A DNA stretch of 64,000 bases from Ruaniaceae bacterium KH17 (GTDB lineage: Bacteria > Actinomycetota > Actinomycetes > Actinomycetales > Actinomycetaceae), in the NCBI GenBank assembly GCA_900199505.1, contig FZQV01000004.1, positions 1 through 64,000 of the forward strand, in the 5' to 3' direction. The notes beneath the pieces were generated by a model. It did no database searches. It saw only the letters and a list, made by a program, of their open reading frames with translations, and was not told the DNA's origin. Positions 20,629 through 31,795 of this stretch are shown here, in pieces (the first letter of the stretch is position 1; every line of letters starts with the position of its first letter). The translations under genes and the position numbers were made by a program.

Positions 20629-21303
20629 ATGGGACTGTTTGGACGCCGCCGTAAGGACGAGCCGGTCGTTGAGTCCGCACCGGAGCCCGAGGTCGAGAAG
20701 ACCGGGCCATTCGATATCGCGGACGTTGCCGATACCGGTGATCGGATGAACCTCGGCTGCCTCTACATCCCCCCACGGCCGGGGCTGAAGCTTCGCGTGG
20801 AGCTCGATCGCAACACGAAGCAGCCCATTTCGGTGACGGTCGGCCTGGAGAAGTCCACCGTGCAACTGCAGCTTTTTGCTGCGCCACGCACGGCCTCACT
20901 GTGGGACGAGATTCGGCCAACCCTTGAGCAGTCCGCGAAGGACAAGGATGGTGTGGTGGACGACGTTCCGGGCACGTTCGGCCGTGAACTGCTGGTCAAG
21001 CTTCCGGTCACCACAACCGGAGGAACCGGGCTAAAGCCGGTGCGCTTCGTGGGCATCGACGGCCCGCGCTGGCTGCTCCGTGCCGTGTTCCAGGGCGAGG
21101 CGGCACTCGACAAGGAGGCCGCCGTGCCACTCGAGGACCTCGTCCGCGATCTGGTCGTGGACCGTGGGCAGGAAGCCCGGCCGCCACGCGAGCCCATTCC
21201 GCTTCGACTGCCGGGCCAGGAGAAGATCGAACAGGCCCAGGAGGAGCAGGATCCGTTCAAGGCCGTGCTACGCCGCGGACCAGAGCTGACTGAGACCCGG
21301 TGA
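20629..21303 (+). CDS. DUF3710 family protein
   Basis: A 224-residue soluble protein starting MGLFGRRRK, an N-terminal basic patch followed by an acidic stretch, then the conserved FDIADV, MNLGCLYIPP, QLQLFAAP and VDGPRWLLRAVF-like blocks of DUF3710. Function unknown. A GAGGAGG Shine-Dalgarno precedes the ATG. Its TGA overlaps the GTG of the next gene (GTGA). In many actinobacteria this gene is preceded by dut, which is absent here. Confidence 0.9.
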   Translation: MGLFGRRRKDEPVVESAPEPEVEKTGPFDIADVADTGDRMNLGCLYIPPRPGLKLRVELDRNTKQPISVTVGLEKSTVQLQLFAAPRTASLWDEIRPTLEQSAKDKDGVVDDVPGTFGRELLVKLPVTTTGGTGLKPVRFVGIDGPRWLLRAVFQGEAALDKEAAVPLEDLVRDLVVDRGQEARPPREPIPLRLPGQEKIEQAQEEQDPFKAVLRRGPELTETR

Positions 21304-21593
21304 CCATAGAGCAGTTCGAACTGCCGGTGACCCCGATCGCGGAAATCACCGCTCGTGGCCGCGCCTGTGTGGCCGGGCGGCTCAGCTCGCTCACCTACTC
21401 ACCGGCGGACGCGCATCCCGAGTTCACCGCTCGGATCTCTGACGAGACGGGCACGATCGGCCTGCTCTTCGTGGGCCGGGAGGACATCGCCGGGCTCGAG
21501 GTAGGACGCGGGATCATCGCCGCGGGAACCGTGACGGAGCACCTGGGGCGCCTCGTGATCTTCAATCCGATCTATGAACTGCGGGAGGCCTGA
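21300..21593 (+). CDS. Small OB-fold nucleic-acid-binding protein
   Basis: A 97-residue single OB-fold: five-strand pattern with a G-R-L-S turn (VAGRLSSLTYSP), FTARISDETGTIGLLFVG as strands two and three, and GTVTEHLGRLVIFNP as strands four and five. This is the tRNA-anticodon-type OB-fold that lies between DUF3710 and DUF3159 in actinobacteria. The ligand is unknown. GTG at 21300 overlaps the previous stop. Confidence 0.85.
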   Translation: MTIEQFELPVTPIAEITARGRACVAGRLSSLTYSPADAHPEFTARISDETGTIGLLFVGREDIAGLEVGRGIIAAGTVTEHLGRLVIFNPIYELREA

Positions 21594-22244
21594 GTGAGCG
21601 AATCGGAGCAGGGTACACGGCAGATCGTTGCCGAGGAGTTCAACGCGATGGCCGCGATCGGTGGCGTGCGCGGACTCATCGAGAGCGCGGCGCCCGCCGT
21701 GGTCTTCGTGGTCTCATACGTGGCCTCATCCCAAAACCTCACACTCGCCCTGGTGCTCTCCCTGGTCCTCGTGGCGGGCATGGTGATTCTTCGCCTCGTC
21801 CAGCGTGGGAGCCTCATCCAATCGATCACCGGCTTCGGTGGCGTCCTGATCGGTCTCGTGTGGGCCTGGCTCACCGGCGAGGCGCGCGACTACTTCGCGT
21901 GGGGAATCGTCGTCAACGCGCTCTATCTCGTGGGCTGCCTCATCACCATCCTGATCCGCCGCCCGCTTGTGGGACTGCTGGTTCAGATCTTCACGGGTGT
22001 TTCGCAGAAGGGTTCCCCGAAGCACGGCCGTTACGTGGCGGCCACGTGGCTCTGGGTGGCACTCTTTGCCGCGCGTCTGATCGCGCAAGTGCCGCTGTAT
22101 CAGGCCGACGACGTCGCCTGGCTCGGCACGGTACGGATCGTGATGGGCGTGCCCCTCTTCGCGGTCGTCCTCTTCGTGACCTGGCTGCTGATTAGGGAGC
22201 CGAAGGGCGCTCTCGAAGAGCATCCTCCATCAGACCCGTCATGA
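21594..22244 (+). CDS. DUF3159 integral membrane protein
   Basis: A 216-residue membrane protein with about six hydrophobic segments: AAPAVVFVVSYV, LALVLSLVLVAGMVIL, ITGFGGVLIGLVWAW, WGIVVNALYLVGCLITILI, and two in the C-terminal part. The family hallmark GGVRGLIESAAP is near the N-terminus. Function unknown. GTG start immediately follows the previous stop. The last 53 bases overlap, tail to tail, the first trkA-like gene on the other strand. Confidence 0.88.
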   Translation: MSESEQGTRQIVAEEFNAMAAIGGVRGLIESAAPAVVFVVSYVASSQNLTLALVLSLVLVAGMVILRLVQRGSLIQSITGFGGVLIGLVWAWLTGEARDYFAWGIVVNALYLVGCLITILIRRPLVGLLVQIFTGVSQKGSPKHGRYVAATWLWVALFAARLIAQVPLYQADDVAWLGTVRIVMGVPLFAVVLFVTWLLIREPKGALEEHPPSDPS

Positions 22245-22608
22245 TGCGCGGCGTGGACACGGGAACGTCCACGCCCCACGCATCATCGAACATCCATTCA
22301 TTCTTCGGATTGTTCACCCGCGCCACCACGAGAGGCACTCCAAACTCGGTCTTCGCAAGGAGTGACACCACAAGGTTGACCTTGTCATCTCCAGAGGCGG
22401 CCACAACGACGTCGGCCTCTGAGACGCCAGAGCTTTCCAGGACGGCAATCTCACAGGCGTCCGCGAGGACCCACTCGGCCTCAGGGACGGAGGAGACCTT
22501 CATGGCGGACGCGAGCTTGTCGATCAACGTCACGTCATGATCGTTCTCGACCAACTCGCCAGCGATGGACCGGCCGACGGAGCCGGCTCCCACGATCACG
22601 GCTTTCAT
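22192..22608 (-). CDS. TrkA-N potassium uptake regulatory protein (short)
   Basis: A 138-residue Rossmann (RCK N) domain: MKAVIVGAGSVGRSIAGEL is the NAD-binding glycine motif, LIDK ends the second strand, and VVVAASGDDKVN follows. There is no RCK-C domain, unlike its partner. Such pairs gate Trk/Ktr-type potassium channels or, in this actinobacterial context, a neighbouring permease. ATG at 22608 has GGAGG upstream. It overlaps the stop of the longer trkA-like gene by four bases, so the pair is coupled. Confidence 0.9.
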   Translation of the reverse strand: MKAVIVGAGSVGRSIAGELVENDHDVTLIDKLASAMKVSSVPEAEWVLADACEIAVLESSGVSEADVVVAASGDDKVNLVVSLLAKTEFGVPLVVARVNNPKNEWMFDDAWGVDVPVSTPRIMTGLMEDALRERPSAP

Positions 22609-23267
22609 GCCTGAACCTCCGGCTTCATGGCGGTGCGGCGCAGGGCCGCCAATTGAGAACTTGCGATCGCAACGGTCACAATGTCGCCTTCCTGCAGCAC
22701 GGTGTCCGCTGCCGGAACGAAGGCGGTTCCGCGCCGTGTCACGTAGACCACCCGGCTGCCGGTGTGCCGCTCGAAACGATGCAACGGGCGGCCAATCCAC
22801 GATGCCTCGTAATCGACGCTTGCCACCGAGACCGCGCCAGAGGCGTCCTCAAAGTCCACCGAAGTGCCCTTCGGAAGGATGCGGCGAAGGAACTGATCGG
22901 TGGTCCAGCGCACCGTGGCAACTGTGGTGATGCCGAGCCGTTGAAAGATCTCGGCGCGGCGCGGATCGTAGATTCGCGCCACCGTGCGCTTCACGCCGAA
23001 GGTTTCGCGGGCGACGCGTGCCGAAATGATGTTCGAGTTGTCCCCGGAGGAAACCGCGGCGAAGGCGTAGGCGTCCTCGATCCCCGCTTGCCGTAGCGCG
23101 TCCCGATCGAAACCGATGCCGGTAATCCGGCGGCCCGAGAAGTCCTCGGGGAGGCGCCGAAACGCATCGGGGTCCATGTCAATCACGGCCACCGAGTGGC
23201 CGGACGCCTCAAGATTGACGGCGAGCGAAGCGCCCACCCTGCCGCAGCCCATGATCACGAAGTGCAC
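22605..23267 (-). CDS. TrkA (RCK N and C) potassium uptake regulatory protein
   Basis: A 220-residue regulator with an RCK-N Rossmann fold (HFVIMGCGRVGASLAVNLE, VIDMDP) and an RCK-C domain in the last 80 residues (IGRPLHRFERHTGSRVVYV, ADTVLQEGDIVTVA). It would bind NAD(H) or ATP and gate a potassium channel. No channel subunit is in the window. GTG at 23267 starts the conserved part. The gene runs divergently from the reduced permease gene, 45 bases away. Confidence 0.9.
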   Translation of the reverse strand: MHFVIMGCGRVGASLAVNLEASGHSVAVIDMDPDAFRRLPEDFSGRRITGIGFDRDALRQAGIEDAYAFAAVSSGDNSNIISARVARETFGVKRTVARIYDPRRAEIFQRLGITTVATVRWTTDQFLRRILPKGTSVDFEDASGAVSVASVDYEASWIGRPLHRFERHTGSRVVYVTRRGTAFVPAADTVLQEGDIVTVAIASSQLAALRRTAMKPEVQA

Positions 23268-23312
23268 AGTCAGAAGCCTACGCGCACCCGCCGAGGCGCG
23301 GGGAGCAATACG

Positions 23313-23738
23313 ATGAGGATCGTGAGCATGCCCGAGATTCGATTCGCACGCACCCACGCGCTCGTGCTGGTGGGCAGATTGACCGCGCCCGCCGTTCGCC
23401 GAATCGACTACGCGCGCTCGCTCCGCCCGACGACGATCGAGGCCGTTCACGTCGCCGTCAACCCATCCGCTTCGGCCGGGTTGCGGCAGCAATGGAAGCG
23501 GGACCGCGTGCCCATTCCGCTCACGATCCTGGAGCGGCACCACGCCGATATCGTGCAGCCCGTGCTGCGCTATGTCGACGAGGTGACGTCGCCGAACGAT
23601 CTCGTGATCGTTGTGCTACCGGCCTTCGCGGGCCTGTGGGCGCGAATCACGCAACGCTGGCGAACGGCCCGGCTCCGCCGACTGCTTGAGGCTCGCGACG
23701 GCGTTGCGGTGCTACTCGTTCGGTGGGAGGGCGAGTGA
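23313..23738 (+). CDS. Stand-alone C-terminal domain of an APC-type permease
   Basis: A 141-residue soluble protein that matches only the cytosolic tail of the large APC amino-acid/potassium permeases found next to trkA pairs in actinobacteria: HALVLVGRLTAPAVRRIDYA, RPTTIEAVHVAV, VPIPLTILER, DIVQPVLRYV and a closing VAVLLVRW. No transmembrane segment is encoded here, and the sequence just upstream is the trkA gene on the other strand, so the membrane part is lost or elsewhere. The frame is intact, GGGGAG precedes the ATG (23313; an alternative ATG is at 23328), and the stop overlaps the next gene's GTG, so it looks expressed. Confidence 0.75.
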   Translation: MRIVSMPEIRFARTHALVLVGRLTAPAVRRIDYARSLRPTTIEAVHVAVNPSASAGLRQQWKRDRVPIPLTILERHHADIVQPVLRYVDEVTSPNDLVIVVLPAFAGLWARITQRWRTARLRRLLEARDGVAVLLVRWEGE

Positions 23739-24934
23739 TCCTCGAGCTCACGGGAGTGGCACACGGTGGCTTCGCCGTGGGACGCCATGACGGCAAGGTG
23801 TACTTCGTCTCGGGTGGTATTCCCGGTGAGACGGTGCGCGTGGAGGTGACCCGCGAGGAGAAGAGGTTCTCATACGCGCGGGTTGTCGAGGTGCAACAGG
23901 CCTCACCCGATCGGGTTCCACACATCTGGCCAGCCGTCATGGAACTCGGCCTCGGGGGAGCGGATCTTGGACACGTCAGCATCGCCGGGCAACGGCGCTG
24001 GAAGGCGGACGTGATCACGGATTGCCTGCGCCGGATCGCCAAAGGCTCGGTGCTCGACGAGGTGACGAACGCCGTCGGGGAGGTGTCCGTCCAGGGCTTC
24101 TCGGATGGCACCCGTGGCACGCGGACCCGCGTGAGCTTCGTGACCGATGACGAGTGCCGCTTCGCCATGCGAAAGGCGTCATCGCACGAGTTGGTGGCCG
24201 TCACGGAGATGCCGCTCGCGTTACAGGAGTTGGACAGGCTGGACCTCTTCTCGGGGCAGTGGTCAGCGCAACTGGATCCCGGTGCGTCCGTCAAGGCCGT
24301 GTTGCCGAGCGATTCCGCACCCGTGCTAGTGACCCCGCGCGGAGTGTGGTCGGCGCCGGGTGAACCCGCACCTGAGAGCGTCCGGGAGCGCGTCCTCGCG
24401 GACGCGGGTGAGTACTGCTACCGCGTGCACGCGGGCGGGTTCTGGCAGGCCCACGTGGACGCTCCCGCGGTCCTGCTGGATGCCGTGCTCGCCGGGACTC
24501 GGCTGGAGGGAACAGAGCGCGTGCTCGAGCTCTACTCCGGTGCCGGGCTCCTCAGCAAAGTGCTTGCCGAGCATGCCAGTCACGTGACCGCCATCGAAGG
24601 CGATCGCACGGCGAACAATGACGCACGGCGCAATGCTCCTAGCGTTACCCAGCGGAAGGCCAGCGTGACGCCACGGGTAATCAATGGGCGCTGGGACGCC
24701 GTCGTGCTCGATCCGCCTCGCGATGGGGCGGGGCTGCCCGTGGCGCGTGCGCTGGCGGCTTCGGGTGCGCGCCGGATCGTCTATGTGGCATGCGATCCGG
24801 CGGCGATGGCACGAGACCTTGCGGAGCTTTCGCCCGCCTATGAGATCGCGGACTTCCAGGCGCTCGATCTTTTCGAGCACACCCACCACGTGGAATGCGT
24901 CGCGACGCTTACCCGCCGCGCATCCGGGCGCTAA
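23735..24934 (+). CDS. TRAM-domain class I SAM-dependent RNA (uracil-5-)methyltransferase
   Basis: A 399-residue TrmA/RlmD-family enzyme that methylates C5 of a uridine in tRNA or rRNA. The N-terminal TRAM domain (about 1-60) has LTGVAHGGFAVGR and GGIPGETVRVEV. The SAM fold is C-terminal, with LELYSGAGLLSKVL and VLDPPRDGAG, and the catalytic cysteine lies in VYVACDPAAMARDL. The iron-sulfur cysteines of RlmD are not present. GTG at 23735 overlaps the preceding stop and follows GGGAGG. The exact target base is not predictable. Confidence 0.9.
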   Translation: MILELTGVAHGGFAVGRHDGKVYFVSGGIPGETVRVEVTREEKRFSYARVVEVQQASPDRVPHIWPAVMELGLGGADLGHVSIAGQRRWKADVITDCLRRIAKGSVLDEVTNAVGEVSVQGFSDGTRGTRTRVSFVTDDECRFAMRKASSHELVAVTEMPLALQELDRLDLFSGQWSAQLDPGASVKAVLPSDSAPVLVTPRGVWSAPGEPAPESVRERVLADAGEYCYRVHAGGFWQAHVDAPAVLLDAVLAGTRLEGTERVLELYSGAGLLSKVLAEHASHVTAIEGDRTANNDARRNAPSVTQRKASVTPRVINGRWDAVVLDPPRDGAGLPVARALAASGARRIVYVACDPAAMARDLAELSPAYEIADFQALDLFEHTHHVECVATLTRRASGR

Positions 24935-24979
24935 CGCCTAAACTGGGTGTGTCCGTTCGACACCGCCGATCGGACACGA

Positions 24980-24997
24980 TATCTTGATGTCAAGATA
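24980..24997. promoter_or_regulatory. Palindromic operator candidate upstream of aconitase
   Basis: TATCTTGA-TG-TCAAGATA: a perfect 8-bp inverted repeat with a two-base centre, 22 bases before the acnA start. The size and position suggest a dimeric repressor site over or just after the promoter. The cognate regulator is not in the window. Confidence 0.6.
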
Positions 24998-25018
24998 GTT
25001 TTCGAACGGAGTGCCACC

Positions 25019-27810
<2,792 letters not shown>

Positions 27811-27814
<4 letters not shown>

Positions 27815-29688
27815 AGGCCAAAGACTCTGGTGTAGAAGGCGAGTTCGCGCTCGAGGGAGTCTCGGCGCGTCTCGGCCTTCCGCCAGCCGTGGCCTTCGCC
27901 GGGGTAGAGCACGAGGTCTACGTCGCCGCCACGTTCCTTAATCGCATCGAACATCTGGTGCGCGAGGGACGGCGGCACGACGGCGTCCTCTTCGCCTTGG
28001 AGGAGTAGCACCGGCGCGCTGAGCCGATCCAGGTGATGGATGGGGGAGCGCTCCTCGTAGACGGCCTTGTCCTCGGGATATGGCCCGATCAGGCCGTCAA
28101 GGTAGCGCGCCTCGAACTTGTGCGTGTCGGTCGCCAGCAATTCCAGATCGCCAATTCCGTACCGGGACACACCGGCGGTGAACGCATCGGTCGCCGTGAG
28201 CGCGCGGAGAACGGTGTAGCCGCCTGCGGAGCCACCGCGAATCGCGACGCGTGCGGGATCGATCAGGCCACGCTCGGCGAGGTAGCGCACCCCGGCGGCC
28301 ACATCGTCGATGTCCGCCACGCCCCATTCGCGATCGAGTGCCTCGCGGTACGCCTTCCCGTAGCCCGTAGAACCCCGGTAGTTCACATCGAGAACGGCAT
28401 AGCCGCGCGTGGTCCAGAACTGGACGAAGTGGGAGTATCCGTCGGTCGTGGCGGAAGTCGGCCCGCCGTGCACGAGCACGAGCAGCGGCGGCGCGGTTCC
28501 CTCTGGGGCGACGGCGGTGGCGTGCGTGGGCGGATAGAAGAACCCGTGCGCTTTGGCGTCGTTGACCGGCCACGTGACGGCCTCGGGGATCGAGACCATG
28601 TCCTCGGTGAGAGCGTCACCCGATTGCTCGGTCAGCAACTTCACCCGGCGCCGACTCAGATCGAGCTCCACCACGGCATCGGCCTGATCGGGACGCTGTC
28701 CGACGAAGGCCACGCGCCCGGCGCCGCTCGCAACGGGGCTGGTGGGTTCCCAACCGGTCACCCATTCCTCCAACTCGCCGTTTGCCAGCTTCATTACCCC
28801 GAGCGACCATGTCCCACTCTGGGTCCAGCGCACCACAAGGTACTCGGAGTCGAGCACCGCGAGCGAGGAATCGAAGACCCACGGCGGCGCGGCGAACTCG
28901 GCCTCGGCCGGGTGAAGTGGACGCACCCGAGCAGCCCCGAGCGGATCCTCGCAGCGGTACACGTTCCACCAACCGGCGGCATCCGAGACGAACGCCAGAT
29001 CGTCGTCACCCACCCATACGGGGGAGATCACAGAGGCGTTCTCGGCGATCACGCGTGCGTCCACGAGCTCGGTCTCGGTGAGTTCGGCACTGCACAGCCG
29101 CGTGTTGGTCCACGGCATGTCCGGGTGATCCCACTCGTACCAGGCGAGCGCTCCGCCGCCGGGACTTGGGATCGGGTTTGCCACGAAGTCGGCGCTCTCG
29201 CGCAGTTCCTGGACCATGCCCGAGATCAGGTCCACGGCCACGATGAGGTTGTGGACGCCGTCATCCAAGTGCCGTTCCGCCACCGCGTAAACGAGATGCT
29301 CCTGGAGTGTGAGATCGCAGTACCTGGTGCCATCATCGGGAGTGACGGCACGGGGCCGAGTCCATGAATCGCCCTCGCGTGTTGTGAGATAGATTCGGCC
29401 GTCGCGGCGGGCGGAGAACACGAGCGCGTCATCGACGACGGCGAAATCCGGACCGCCATACTCGTGGACACGAGAGGCAACATCCACCAGTTCGCCGTCC
29501 TCGAACGAGGTTGTCACAACCTCGGCGCCGTTCACGCCGGAGCGCATGATCACCCCGCGGCCATCGGCGGCGACTTCCTTCCAGTACGTATGCTCGCCAT
29601 CAATGCGGACGGTGGAGATGCGGGAGCGCGCATCGGCGTCCTCGACGGTGAGCGGAGAGGGCCAGGTGCCATATGGCGTCGTCGTCAT
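27811..29688 (-). CDS. S9-family prolyl oligopeptidase-like serine peptidase
   Basis: A 625-residue cytosolic peptidase of the dipeptidyl/acylaminoacyl type. The N-terminal two-thirds are beta-propeller blades. The C-terminal alpha/beta-hydrolase has an oxyanion strand [18 protein letters not shown], the nucleophile elbow RGGSAGGY, the acid in [11 protein letters not shown] and the catalytic histidine in PGEGHGW. No signal peptide is seen. It would cleave short peptides; the physiological substrate is unknown. Divergent from dxs. Confidence 0.9.
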
Positions 29689-29763
29689 GGCTTCAGACTA
29701 TCTGCACGGGACGTGGGCGTGTGCGCGGTACGCGTCGTAGAGTAGTTTCCGGAGAGGAACTGC

Positions 29764-31683
29764 ATGGGAATGCTCGATCGGGTGAATCAACCCGCGGATC
29801 TGCGCGCCCTCGTGACCGAGGAACTCGTGGAACTCGCGGGCGAGATTCGGAAATTCCTTGTGGAGAACGTGGCGCGCACCGGCGGGCACCTCGGTCCAAA
29901 CCTTGGAGTTGTCGAACTGACCATCGCGCTACACCGCGTGTTCGAATCGCCGAAGGACCGGATCGTCTTCGACACGGGCCACCAGTCGTATGTGCACAAG
30001 CTGCTGACCGGCCGCAAGGACTTTAGCCACCTGCGACAGCGAGACGGGATTTCGGGCTATCCCTCGCAGGCCGAATCGCGTCACGACATCGTCGAGAACT
30101 CGCATGCGTCCACAGCGCTGTCCTGGGCGGACGGTATCGCGCGTGGCAACCAGCTCGCCGGCCGGACAGATCGGCATGTGGTGGCGGTGATCGGCGACGG
30201 CGCACTCACTGGCGGCATGGCCTGGGAGGCGCTGAACAACATCTCCGGCGATCCCGATCGAAACATCGTGATCGTCGTGAACGACAACGGCCGCTCCTAC
30301 GCGCCCACGATTGGTGGTCTCGCGCACCACCTCGATGCGTTACGGACGAACCGTAAGTACGAACAAGTGCTCGACTGGGGCAAGCGCACGCTACAAGGTT
30401 CCGGCGCGCCCGGCAAGGTGGTCTACGACGCCTTGCACGGCATGAAGAAGGGCATGCAGGACATGCTCGCCCCGCAAGGCATGTTCGAGGGGCTCGGCCT
30501 GAAGTACGTGGGCCCGGTGGATGGCCACGACATCACGGCGATGGAGTTCGCGCTCACCCGTGCCAAGTCCTATGGTGGTGCCGTAATCGTGCATGCGATC
30601 ACCGAGAAGGGGCGTGGCTATCAGCCGGCGCTCGATCACGTGGGGGATCGCTTCCACGCCGTTGGCGTGATCCATCCCGAGACTGGCTTGCCGGTTGTGC
30701 CCGCGCGCTTCGGCTGGACCTCGGTCTTCTCGGACGAGATCGTGAAGATTGCCCGCGAGCGGCACGACATCGTGGGCGTCACCGCAGCGATGCTCGAGCC
30801 CGTGGGACTGGGTCCGATGGCGGACGAGTTCCCCGATCGCGTGATCGATGTGGGAATTGCCGAACAGCATGCGCTCACCGCGGCCGCGGGCCTGGCGTTC
30901 TCCGGCCTGCACCCGGTTGTGGCGCTGTATGCGACCTTCCTGAACCGGGCCTATGACCAAGTACTAATGGATGTGGCGTTACACAAGCAGGCCGTCACGA
31001 TCGTGCTGGATCGGGCAGGCATCACGGGCGACGACGGTGCCTCCCATAACGGCATGTGGGACCTGGCACTGATGCGCACGGTGCCGGGACTCACCGTTGC
31101 CGCCCCGCGAGATGAGCCAACCCTGCGCGCCCTCCTGCGCGAGGCCGTCGCGATCGATGGTCCGACCGTGGTGCGCTACCCGAAGGGTTCCGTGCCCGAG
31201 CCGCTTCCTGAGGAGCGTTCCGAAGGCGATGTGGACATCCTCGCCGAGCACAGGGGCGAAGGTCGCGTGCTCGTGGTGGGCGTGGGGCCAATGGCGCGCA
31301 CCGCCTGCGATGTCGCGACGGCACTCGATGCCCAAGGCATCGGTTCGATTGTCGCGGCGCCTCGGTGGGTACTGCCGGTGAGTGACGATCTCGTGCGGCT
31401 CGCGGTCGGCGCGGACCTCGTGGTGCATATCGAAGACGGGCTGGTTGAGGGCGGTGCCGGCTCGGCACTGCGCGACGCCCTCGGTGCGGCGGGCCTGCTG
31501 GTGCCCGTGATCACGCACGGCATTCCACAGGCCTTCCATCACGTGGCGACACGGGATCAACTCGTCGAGGAGTTTGCACTCCGGCCGGCGGATATCGCCA
31601 GGACCGCGGCCGGCCACCTCGCCAGTCACGTGGACGAGGACGATCGTAGCCTGCTGCCGCAGGACCCGAACACCCTTAACTAA
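29764..31683 (+). CDS. dxs: 1-Deoxy-D-xylulose-5-phosphate synthase
   Basis: A 639-residue thiamine-diphosphate enzyme that condenses pyruvate and glyceraldehyde 3-phosphate, the first step of the non-mevalonate isoprenoid pathway. The ThDP motif starts [16 protein letters not shown] (144-159), with the histidine in TGHQSYVHK and the catalytic glutamate in the [14 protein letters not shown] segment; the C-terminal transketolase domain is complete. GGAGAGG precedes the ATG, and a TAGAGT -10-like box at 29738-29743 would give a very short leader. The prenyl synthase at 0.6-1.7 kb would use the pathway's product. Confidence 0.96.
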   Translation: MGMLDRVNQPADLRALVTEELVELAGEIRKFLVENVARTGGHLGPNLGVVELTIALHRVFESPKDRIVFDTGHQSYVHKLLTGRKDFSHLRQRDGISGYPSQAESRHDIVENSHASTALSWADGIARGNQLAGRTDRHVVAVIGDGALTGGMAWEALNNISGDPDRNIVIVVNDNGRSYAPTIGGLAHHLDALRTNRKYEQVLDWGKRTLQGSGAPGKVVYDALHGMKKGMQDMLAPQGMFEGLGLKYVGPVDGHDITAMEFALTRAKSYGGAVIVHAITEKGRGYQPALDHVGDRFHAVGVIHPETGLPVVPARFGWTSVFSDEIVKIARERHDIVGVTAAMLEPVGLGPMADEFPDRVIDVGIAEQHALTAAAGLAFSGLHPVVALYATFLNRAYDQVLMDVALHKQAVTIVLDRAGITGDDGASHNGMWDLALMRTVPGLTVAAPRDEPTLRALLREAVAIDGPTVVRYPKGSVPEPLPEERSEGDVDILAEHRGEGRVLVVGVGPMARTACDVATALDAQGIGSIVAAPRWVLPVSDDLVRLAVGADLVVHIEDGLVEGGAGSALRDALGAAGLLVPVITHGIPQAFHHVATRDQLVEEFALRPADIARTAAGHLASHVDEDDRSLLPQDPNTLN

Positions 31684-31690
31684 GGCGCTC

Positions 31691-31789
31691 GTCATTCTGC
31701 GCGGAGCGAGCTCTGCGAGCGCAGTCGCAGAATCGAGGCCTCGGATCGAGTGTGCGTTTCTGGATCCTGCGACTGACGCTCAGGATGAC
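31691..31789. repeat. Pair of inverted intergenic repeat units (REP-like)
   Basis: Two short imperfect hairpins lie in the 112 bases between the converging dxs and RNase D genes. Unit one is 31691-31734: GTCATTCTGCGC at one end, GCAGTCGCAGAATC at the other. Unit two is 31761-31789: GGATCCTGCGACTGACGC then TCAGGATGAC. The outer ends, GTCATTCTG and CAGGATGAC, are inverted copies with one mismatch, and CTGCGACTG/CAGTCGCAG recurs inside. Units of this kind ('GTCAT-C/T-CTG') are dispersed intergenic repeats in many bacteria. They may also act as the terminator. Confidence 0.6.
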
Positions 31790-31795
31790 AACGGA

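Noticed and set aside
28033-29367. A 444-codon open frame opposite to the S9 peptidase gene
   Set aside because: Same antisense artefact; the peptidase strand carries the catalytic motifs and the other product has none.
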